Below are positions 9,701 to 16,077 of a stretch of DNA of 64,000 bases, piece by piece. The position numbers and the translations under genes were made by a program. The number at the start of each line of letters is the position of its first letter. Position 1 is the stretch's first letter. The notes below the pieces were generated by a model, which made no database searches, had not been told where the DNA came from, and saw only the letters and a list, made by a program, of their open reading frames with translations. The stretch covers positions 186,001 to 250,000 of the forward strand of contig CAYJOL010000001.1 in NCBI GenBank assembly GCA_964371785.1. The letters run 5' to 3'. This DNA comes from CAVQCT01 sp964371785 (lineage in GTDB: Bacteria; Zixibacteria; MSB-5A5; GN15; FEB-12).

Positions 9701-10034
9701 CAGACTCCAGCGGCGGTTCACCGTACTGGGACTTCAGCCAGGCCGGCGCCGCGTGATAAATCACAACCAGTGTATCGGTATCGGCAGCAATAATACTGGA
9801 GAGATTGAATGAACGGGCTTGCGGATCATAAGTGTACTCGGTGCCGCGATTGAGCAAACGATGATTCAAATACAGGCTGTCGGATCCTGAAAAGATGAAG
9901 GAGCCGCTGATAGGTAATCTCGGGGGGATTGTACGACCGGAATAGGTGACTTCGTTACGCGCGAGAACTTGCGATGACCAACAAAGCAGCGCTAACCCCG
10001 CCAGTGCCGATGTCCGCAAAAAACCGCATGGCAT
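6771..10034 (-). CDS. Large predicted outer-membrane beta-barrel protein, SprA-like N-terminal pattern
   Basis: 1087 aa from the ATG at 10034; the start is chosen because MPCGFLRTSALAGLALLCWSSQVLA is a signal peptide and the start falls 8 bases after the upstream stop. Residues about 120-215 (ITGAKSFRF, then QSLDLSISGKLGHDLELTGAVSDRG, LNELDKVNLRLTSP, TAQVGDI) resemble repeats seen in SprA/Sov-type T9SS translocons and other FCB surface barrels. Residues about 270-330 form an Ig-like unit (GSETVWLDGALL, AGRITFNVNHPIDSRSRIEIDYE). A glycine-rich stretch (GQGNGQYDLTFNYFGSGNGDYRF) follows at about 420-460. The remainder alternates aromatic and polar residues as in barrel strands. It is much shorter than Sov/SprA (over 2000 aa). 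A translocon or adhesin role is inference. Confidence 0.65.
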   Translation of the reverse strand: MPCGFLRTSALAGLALLCWSSQVLARNEVTYSGRTIPPRLPISGSFIFSGSDSLYLNHRLLNRGTEYTYDPQARSFNLSSIIAADTDTLVVIYHAAPAWLKSQYGEPPLESAATTNGANPPLLLPIEPPRVSQEQNNIAITGAKSFRFNTQSTGGSNFGQSLDLSISGKLGHDLELTGAVSDRGYDPSYGTANSRLNELDKVNLRLTSPQLTAQVGDITLDPRLNLGAPGRKRVSGASFLVDRPTWHFTGTAARPKGRFESAKFQGADGTQGPYQIGAESQVLPVVPGSETVWLDGALLKRGANDDYLMDYPAGRITFNVNHPIDSRSRIEIDYEPLATTFRGELLTTGGGVTLPDSSFSISAGWLREGDDKNQLLLGDFSQQDRDLLASVGDQLDLATRSGVQPDTAGDFALVADSLPDSVYQYVGQGNGQYDLTFNYFGSGNGDYRFIGGGRYDFVGQGKGDYRPLVRLPAPQRTDYYVTKLSLRNAVFGEITADLQQSRFDRNLFSPLNDNDNSGTFFDLSVVRKWSAYDHNDSFHLRTRQKESHFKSRERLYQADFQRDYLLPGNFVASTTENLSEVALTLSPARFVTVTPFYSRLSYRRQLTSNAGGFDTQLRPAGQTRFALGWRGIHTRLDTSAVRQIGDASILTGSASLPIGRSLTLSTTYNHDRRTNDYSGQNHGTRYHQVRSGIGSPSEQLSYEFYREDSLTGSWGRQLTRNRLSGGSSRSLGKLTYGSTVTYQWLDNIQGKERSILSRLDLQYVDIRQRMNIGANYVLSDETRNSRGITYLEVEPGQGNFIYQDSQYVPDPDGNFIRIEEILSEKSMVRKGEKSFNFSKVWPSVQVRFHSNIDEELLPDGHREIWWALPFLSDETQPYLFYRRRYDSDVRLLPLSSGHAVNLSYTEDVEIRSVDSSGHRRKDYQGELKLRQVAGESSFEQSFGLFKNSRDAYYSGAGDISGYTMSGGYRKLIDKHELAGTVGYRRAKSDDGQLSKLYSLLLESRLQVISKGELRNSVELYGQSLESDGQYISYVLTDNHSGRRGAIWSVALRYGLSNSMRINFSLSGRHSDDRVARVVGRGEFVAGF

Positions 10035-10042
10035 ATACAGCC

Positions 10043-11008
10043 CTACTCGTCGGCGTAAACTATACGACAAACCAATATTCGATTATTTCCCGAATCGGCA
10101 ATCACCAGATTCCCGGAGGGCAGAATGATCATGTCTGACGGCTGCTTGAGACTCAGATTATTACCGGGAATCGACGGACCGGTATGAAAAACGATATTGC
10201 CGCGTGCATCGAGACAAAAGATCTCCGAAGTGCTGCCGTCAAGAACCCATAGCAGCGGTGAATCTCTGACGGCCGCAATGGGATATCCGAAATCACGTGA
10301 CTTAATCTGCTTTTCAAAACTGCCGTAGTGATCATATTGCACCAGCCGACTGTTTCCGGCATCGCAGACAAGAAATCCCTGGCTGTCACTGATGATCTTC
10401 TCCGGCGTAGAAAGTTGACCGCCCGGATAGCCATAATCGCCCACAAACCGATCAAACTGGCCGACATTGTTAAACACTGCGATCCGGTTCTTTTCGCGGT
10501 CGGCGACCCAGACCTCACCATAGTCAGTCGTAGCCACGCCGGATGGATACCCAAATTTGAGTGGATCATCGCTGTCATAAAACGGGATCTCGTCGACGTA
10601 AATAAGTTGGGAGTTGTATCTGGCGATGCGACGATTTTTCTCGTCGGAAATAAGCAGGTTGAGACCGTTATCAAACGTCATAAAGGTCGGCCGGCTGAAT
10701 CGTCCCTCTCCCTGCCCGAATCCGCCAATGTCGATATCGGGGACAAGCGCCGGAATGAATCTGATTAGTCGGTCATTCCCGGCATCGCTCACCAGCAGGT
10801 TACCTTTAAGGTCTACGGACAATCCGAAGGGGTCCTGCAGTGGTTGTCCTCGGACGATGCCGGTCAATTCCTTATCGACCAGCAACAGAGTCGGTCGGCG
10901 AGGAGATGCACTGAGATCTATTGCTTCTTTGGGTGGATGACTGCAGGCGCTCAGGAGGACGAGCACGCCAAGGGCAACCCAGCCTGATTGTCGTAGAAGC
11001 GAGCGCAT
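10043..11008 (-). CDS. NHL-repeat lipoprotein (beta-propeller)
   Basis: 321 aa. The lipobox VLLSAC (Cys about residue 22) indicates lipid anchoring. At least five NHL repeats are visible: PFGLSVDLKGNLLVSDAGNDRLIRF, FMTFDNGLNLLISDEKNRRIARY, GVATTDYGEVWVADREKNRIAVF, KIISDSQGFLVCDAGNSRLVQY and DMIILPSGNLVIADSGNNRILV. They predict a six-bladed propeller used for protein-protein contacts. The gene starts two bases after the stop of the DUF5683 gene (no clear ribosome site, so coupled translation) and precedes the large barrel. A role as an envelope scaffold in the T9SS-like operon is inferred from position. Confidence 0.88.
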   Translation of the reverse strand: MRSLLRQSGWVALGVLVLLSACSHPPKEAIDLSASPRRPTLLLVDKELTGIVRGQPLQDPFGLSVDLKGNLLVSDAGNDRLIRFIPALVPDIDIGGFGQGEGRFSRPTFMTFDNGLNLLISDEKNRRIARYNSQLIYVDEIPFYDSDDPLKFGYPSGVATTDYGEVWVADREKNRIAVFNNVGQFDRFVGDYGYPGGQLSTPEKIISDSQGFLVCDAGNSRLVQYDHYGSFEKQIKSRDFGYPIAAVRDSPLLWVLDGSTSEIFCLDARGNIVFHTGPSIPGNNLSLKQPSDMIILPSGNLVIADSGNNRILVCRIVYADE

Positions 11009-11009
11009 A

Positions 11010-11807
11010 TTAGAATGAAGTCAGCAGCGTGAGGCTGACTTGCCGATTGTAGCTCGCCGGGTTAATATCGAATCGAAGCACTGGCTTGTTCAATTGAGAG
11101 AAATCGGCGTCAAAAGTCCCTTGTTCGCGCCGGGCATCCCTGATAGCGTCGATGACCGAAACAATACGATTGATAACCGCAACCCCGAGCATAAAATTCG
11201 ACCGCCGATAAGCTTCGCGACTGCGATTTTTGAGGTCACGGAAGGCCACTTGCGACGCCTCATCCTGCCACCGCCAGTGATTCTCCGGGGTATCCGCCAG
11301 ATACGGGCGCTCCGGGTCGGATACCCGCCCCAACGTGTTGTATTGTTCAATGTCGGTATAGAATCCTACGAGATCAAGAAAAGCATCATCTCTTCCCTGC
11401 AGGTTGGCGTCAGCGTGCTGTGCCGCATACTGAATGGCGTCGTCGTGCTTCCACCCGGCATAAGTATGAAAACTGAAATATCCTACCCAGGCTATGGCCT
11501 CAGTTGCAAAGAAATACTTGGCTTTTGTCTTGTGACCAAGATACTGCTCGCCGAGGCCCGGGAGAACCGCCGAGAGCACAGCCGCCTTCACCATCGACAC
11601 CCGTTTGGTCTCCGCCCCTGCCTGATCCGCTTGCTTTTTCTGTTCCGGTTGCCCAGATGGAGTGTCCTTGAAATCATCGTTACCGGCCAAGTACAATTGC
11701 TGGTCCATCAAGGTCTGGATAGGAACCGGCTGAAGTTCAACCGAGACGACGGACTTGGCCAGCAACAGCAAGAGAAAAACGGCACCAACAACTCTTCGTG
11801 TTCCCAT
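11010..11807 (-). CDS. DUF5683-like envelope protein (copy B)
   Basis: 265 aa. A signal peptide (MGTRRVVGAVFLLLLLAKSVVS) is followed by a low-complexity linker and then the DUF5683-type core AVLSAVLPGLGEQYLGHKTKAKYFFATEAIAWVGYFSF. This is a 'PGLGQ.Y.G...Ka..f' helical hairpin with two hydrophobic segments, then a helical region and a last hydrophobic segment NFMLGVAVINRIVSVIDAI. A strong GGGGAGATC site precedes the ATG. It is a paralogue of the upstream gene at 11819, with the same order of motifs but low overall identity. Biochemical function is unknown; DUF5683 members are common in Bacteroidetes envelopes. Tandem placement suggests a hetero-oligomer. Confidence 0.75.
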   Translation of the reverse strand: MGTRRVVGAVFLLLLLAKSVVSVELQPVPIQTLMDQQLYLAGNDDFKDTPSGQPEQKKQADQAGAETKRVSMVKAAVLSAVLPGLGEQYLGHKTKAKYFFATEAIAWVGYFSFHTYAGWKHDDAIQYAAQHADANLQGRDDAFLDLVGFYTDIEQYNTLGRVSDPERPYLADTPENHWRWQDEASQVAFRDLKNRSREAYRRSNFMLGVAVINRIVSVIDAIRDARREQGTFDADFSQLNKPVLRFDINPASYNRQVSLTLLTSF

Positions 11808-11818
11808 GATCTCCCCTG

Positions 11819-12763
11819 CTATTTGAACTTGTACGTGACCGTCACGTATGGCGTGTCACGTCGGCTGTGAATTGATTTCAGTTTTGCGGAAACCTTCCAG
11901 GAATCCGACGACGAGAAGTCATCGGTTTTACCCTTGGCTTGACTGTTGATCTTCTTCGTCTTATACAGTGCCTCAAAGGCGCTGACTACGTGGTTTGCCA
12001 ACGACACCATAATCATCTTCTTGGCCTGATCAAACTTGTCATTGGCATCTTTTCTTCGATTCTCATAATAGATCCGATTTGATGATGTCGGTATGGAGTC
12101 TAGGATAACCCGAGGAATACGCGAAGAATCTGTCACCCACGATGTATAGTCAAGTCCGTTGTACTCGGCATCATCCCAACCCCATGAGAACTGGTCGTAC
12201 TTACCGGTCATCTCATAGTACTGCTGTGTTCTTGTATCTGGTAAGTGATGAGAAATCTCATAGTACTGAGCGGCCACGCTGTCATCATCAGTCACGCCAT
12301 AGTTAAGCTGTAGATATGTTTCGTAGCGCGACTGAAACCAGTGAGCACGGTTAAAGGCCTCGAACTCATCGGTAATGGAATTGCCATCGCCATGCCACTT
12401 GATATACATCGCCCAGCTGGCGGCTTCAACACCCAGGAAAATAAACGGCTTTACGCGACTCCCGTAGTAATACTGACCCAGGCCGGGGACCACCAGCGAC
12501 AGCAAAAACGCCTTGGTGGGAGACTTATACTTGACGGTGCTGATACTCGCGGACTCATCGCCGGCGGCGAATGCACTCATCACGATCGGATCAGTCGGAC
12601 CGCTCAGCGCCTTGGTCACATCGCTGTACCGCAGGCGGGTCAGGTTTTCTGAAAACAGCGACTGCGAATTGGTTGCCCGCACATGGGCATAACTCAGCAG
12701 GAGCACCAGACAGAGACAGAGACGAGGATCTTTCAAGTATCTGAGGCAGTCGTTCAGTTTCAT
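11819..12763 (-). CDS. DUF5683-like envelope protein (copy A)
   Basis: 314 aa with an N-terminal hydrophobic signal (LCLCLVLLLSYAHVRA). The core is AFLLSLVVPGLGQYYYGSRVKPFIFLGVEAASWAMYIKW, which matches the next gene's core motif for motif. A tyrosine-rich helical region (RYETYLQLNYGVTDDDS, QQYYEMTGKYDQFSWGW) and a C-terminal hydrophobic segment (MIMVSLANHVVSAFEALYKTKKI) follow. The ribosome site AGGAGACACCA supports this start. It sits 9 bases after the M6 protease gene and 11 bases before its paralogue, within the PorU operon. Function unknown. Confidence 0.75.
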   Translation of the reverse strand: MKLNDCLRYLKDPRLCLCLVLLLSYAHVRATNSQSLFSENLTRLRYSDVTKALSGPTDPIVMSAFAAGDESASISTVKYKSPTKAFLLSLVVPGLGQYYYGSRVKPFIFLGVEAASWAMYIKWHGDGNSITDEFEAFNRAHWFQSRYETYLQLNYGVTDDDSVAAQYYEISHHLPDTRTQQYYEMTGKYDQFSWGWDDAEYNGLDYTSWVTDSSRIPRVILDSIPTSSNRIYYENRRKDANDKFDQAKKMIMVSLANHVVSAFEALYKTKKINSQAKGKTDDFSSSDSWKVSAKLKSIHSRRDTPYVTVTYKFK

Positions 12764-12772
12764 TGGTGTCTC

Positions 12773-15700
12773 CTATTTAATAACCGCGATATCGGTGAAC
12801 GCAGTCTGAGTTGTCCCGTCAAAATCGGCCTTAATCACACAGCGATAGACGCCGGGCGTCACGTCGCCGCAATTCCAGACCAGTTCGTTATCAGTACTCC
12901 CGGTCGACGGACCCGACAGCTCGGCTATACGTTCGCCCGAAAGATCATAAATGTCAAGTTTGACATTGTCGGCGTTCGCGCCCAGAAAGTAGCGAATAGT
13001 TGTCGATCCGTCGACAACCGGATTCGGGTAGCTGTAAAACTTTTCTTTTGGCAACAGCTGGGCGTCCGGTCTTGGTTGTGGCGGTCCGGCCATGGTGAAG
13101 GCAAAACTGCCCGTCGGATCAGCGCCACCCATCGGCCAGAAATTGGTCACCGTATCAAGGTCCATCCGCCACAGATAGAACCAGCCGTCAGCCCCTAGGT
13201 AACCCAAGAGCCCCTCTGATGCGCCATTGACGAGTACGGGTGAGCCGGCCTCAACCTCCCCTGCGGAGAGCGGGAAACCGTAGGAGCGAGTTAAACCAAA
13301 AGCGTAGAGATTCCCTTCAAGAGTCGGCACAATAATCTCCGGGAGTGAAGTTCCTTCTATGTTTGCCGTAATTGGCGCGGCGACCGGCTGGTCTTGCGGA
13401 TACTTGTCATTGATCTCGATCGGGAAATCAGTTTTCAACGTCAGTTGATAATTGAAGGCATAGATTGCATTCCGGCCGCTCAAAATAATATCAGGCGATC
13501 CATCCAAATCGACATCGCCCGCCACCGGGTTCACCCCGAATTCGAAGCCTGTCGACTTCTCAGAATGAATCGAAAACGGACTTACCGCAACCGAAGCATC
13601 AACTGTAACCAGCATGATTTTCCCGCTTTCGGTAGCTGCAATTACCTCGGGATGGCCGTCGAAATCGATATCCGTTAAGATTGGCCCCAAAGTGTAATGA
13701 TCATCAAGCTCGATCGAAGCTGTGTCGACGCCGTCAAAGAAGAACAGGCTGGTTGACTGAGCATTTCCACCCATAGTGATCAAGTTGGCGCCATCCCGGC
13801 AGATACCATGGATCTCACTCGCGCCGGTCGAATAAAGGGCAGGCTGCGCTACCATCAGGCTGTCCTTTCGGTAGATGTAGCCGCTGTCGGTGACGGCGTA
13901 AAGAATGTCACCATAGCTTAGTGCGATTGGTGTACCTATGGTGTTGAAGTTACGCAGACCGTTGGCGACAAGCGGAGGGTCGGCCTGACCGTCATTATTG
14001 ACATCGTGAAGCTCATACACCTGGACCTGACCATTCGCGGCGCTGGTTCGCTTGCCTACTGCTATCAGTTTGCCGACGCCGCCGAAATCCACAAAACGCC
14101 CTGTCACGGGGCCCGATGTGATTGTGCTTCCAAAATCGGTGAACATCGGGATTGGGAAAGGTTGACCCGGGTTCACCGAAGCTATCGCCGTATCATAATA
14201 GAGCGGGCAAGTGGTGCATCCGGTGTATTTCCGGAGGAAATTGTTTCCCTCCAGCGTCACGGCTTCAATCGTTCGGCCGGACGCGAAGATTATCTCCGGC
14301 GTTCCGTCACCGTCGAGGTCATCCGCTATCGGCGAGAGTCCGTACTCGGGATGTCCTGCTCGCACCGGGTAACCGTCCGCCAGGCGGTCAGTCTCGACGT
14401 TAAATGAGATCAGCGTGTCAAGCCGAACCGGTTTTGCCACTGAACTGTCGATTACCCGTCCAATATCCGTGATATAGATATGCGTGTTGTTACCGGTGTT
14501 GTCTATCGATGGCGGGTTGGTGTTCGGCGTAAATGAGTGATTGCGATCGTCGCGGAACATGTCTTCCGGTTTGCCATAGCCAAGACGGTAATACCCTCCG
14601 AAATTCACGAAACCGTCGGCCTCCACCAGAGTGATGAACTGGTTCACCGGATTTCCGTAAATGTCGAACTTCCACTGAAGCTGATTGTCATCGAAATTGT
14701 TGTCCCCATCGTAATTGTAATCAAGCCCCGCTACGCTCTCATCCACATGGAAAATCAATACGCCCGACCCCGGCAATAGGAAGTCGTACTCCCGATTAAA
14801 ATTCTTATTCAGATCGGTCGGACCAAGAATCACGTTGGTCGCGGAATCTGCCTTCGCCGCGGCGGGCTGTCCGTCTATGTCTATCACTCGATTTTCGATC
14901 AGGTAGTACTCTTTTTCTGTGATCGGCACCCGTGCGATTTGATAGCCGTTGGTGATGACTTCGGCCGCCGCGAGACGGATGTCCGTCCCCTGACGAAAAT
15001 CATGTACGGGTACAAACCCCAGATACGCACGTGACCACGCCTCCGGATACAGCGGAATAGCGCCGAATACTTTGCCAACCGGGAAGCCAAAATCAATGCC
15101 GGTCCCGAATCCGTTGTTGTCCATCAGCGTGAAATCGCCCAGCATACTCATGAAATTCCGCGTGCTGTACAGATCCACCAGTCCCAGCTGGTGACCGAAT
15201 TCATGGGCCATCACGGCGTTGAGCGCCGTTGCCCGTCCGTCCTGGCTGGCCGACTCCGGCATTATCAGTCCGGTGCGAGCATACGAAGAATCATGGTCCA
15301 CGCCTATCGAATCTTTGAAACTTATGAAGCCCGTGAACAGATCATTACACGTGCCGGGAAAACCGATATCGTTCTGGCGGTCGGATCCGGCGTGAAAGAG
15401 AAAGATCGACTGGTAATTCGAAAAGACGATCTCCGGTTCCGCCGTATCGGCGAGCTGGATACAGTCAACGAAATACTGCTCCAGTCCTGACACGACAGAG
15501 TCCAGTGAACATTTCCCGTAGTCTGCCATGGACCCTGGTAACTGATAGGCTCCGGCTCTCAGGGGAGGATAAATATCCCAGGTCAGGGTCAGCTTACCTT
15601 GGGAAACAGTCTCCCAATACTGCCGCAGCGCCCGCATCTGGGCATCAAAGAACAGTGAGTCATGGGGGGTCGGATCGATCGCGTGTCCGGCCGAATCCTC

Positions 15701-16060
15701 AAAGGCGGTCTGGGTAGTAGTGTCATCTATGAATCCCCGACCAGTCGTATTCGGGTCATCCGGATTCTCGTACTGGAAATTGAAACGAAGGACCAGCACA
15801 TGAATGGTGTCGTTGAAGTCGGCCGCCAGAGCGTGCTTCGGCAGGCTCCAGGGTTTGTCTCGTTCCAGGGGCAAATGGATCCGGGATTCAGCACCGGGCA
15901 TCAGACATTGATGCACTACCCGATTTTGACCCGCCACAACAGGAACAGGTTCTTTCTTCTTGATCTCAAGCAGCTTATCCCCGGCGACAGCGGTTACCGC
16001 TGTCGTCAGGGACGTAGCCAGTATGATAGCGAAAAATGTACGAATCCTATGTCTCTTCAC
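12773..16060 (-). CDS. Secreted M6-family metalloprotease with FG-GAP propeller and T9SS sorting tail
   Basis: 1095 aa, GTG start supported by AGGAGAGCGG upstream. A signal peptide (FFAIILATSLTTAVTAVAG) is followed by an M6 (immune inhibitor A-like) catalytic domain with zinc motif HEFGH at residues 286-290 (context AVMAHEFGHQLGLVDLYS). The second half contains repeated FG-GAP/VCBS-type units with Ca-binding DxDxDG loops (IADDLDGDGTPEII, DIDFDGHPEVIA, DVDLDGSPDIIL), predicting a propeller. The C-terminus is a type A sorting domain (SYPNPVVDGSTTIRYFL, KLDIYDLSGERI, PGVYRCVIK). Family knowledge predicts Sec export, then outer-membrane passage and anchoring by T9SS; PorU and PorV are encoded just upstream, so this is likely a direct cargo. 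Confidence 0.93.
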   Translation of the reverse strand: MKRHRIRTFFAIILATSLTTAVTAVAGDKLLEIKKKEPVPVVAGQNRVVHQCLMPGAESRIHLPLERDKPWSLPKHALAADFNDTIHVLVLRFNFQYENPDDPNTTGRGFIDDTTTQTAFEDSAGHAIDPTPHDSLFFDAQMRALRQYWETVSQGKLTLTWDIYPPLRAGAYQLPGSMADYGKCSLDSVVSGLEQYFVDCIQLADTAEPEIVFSNYQSIFLFHAGSDRQNDIGFPGTCNDLFTGFISFKDSIGVDHDSSYARTGLIMPESASQDGRATALNAVMAHEFGHQLGLVDLYSTRNFMSMLGDFTLMDNNGFGTGIDFGFPVGKVFGAIPLYPEAWSRAYLGFVPVHDFRQGTDIRLAAAEVITNGYQIARVPITEKEYYLIENRVIDIDGQPAAAKADSATNVILGPTDLNKNFNREYDFLLPGSGVLIFHVDESVAGLDYNYDGDNNFDDNQLQWKFDIYGNPVNQFITLVEADGFVNFGGYYRLGYGKPEDMFRDDRNHSFTPNTNPPSIDNTGNNTHIYITDIGRVIDSSVAKPVRLDTLISFNVETDRLADGYPVRAGHPEYGLSPIADDLDGDGTPEIIFASGRTIEAVTLEGNNFLRKYTGCTTCPLYYDTAIASVNPGQPFPIPMFTDFGSTITSGPVTGRFVDFGGVGKLIAVGKRTSAANGQVQVYELHDVNNDGQADPPLVANGLRNFNTIGTPIALSYGDILYAVTDSGYIYRKDSLMVAQPALYSTGASEIHGICRDGANLITMGGNAQSTSLFFFDGVDTASIELDDHYTLGPILTDIDFDGHPEVIAATESGKIMLVTVDASVAVSPFSIHSEKSTGFEFGVNPVAGDVDLDGSPDIILSGRNAIYAFNYQLTLKTDFPIEINDKYPQDQPVAAPITANIEGTSLPEIIVPTLEGNLYAFGLTRSYGFPLSAGEVEAGSPVLVNGASEGLLGYLGADGWFYLWRMDLDTVTNFWPMGGADPTGSFAFTMAGPPQPRPDAQLLPKEKFYSYPNPVVDGSTTIRYFLGANADNVKLDIYDLSGERIAELSGPSTGSTDNELVWNCGDVTPGVYRCVIKADFDGTTQTAFTDIAVIK

Positions 16061-16077
16061 CCGCCCGCTCTCCTCAG

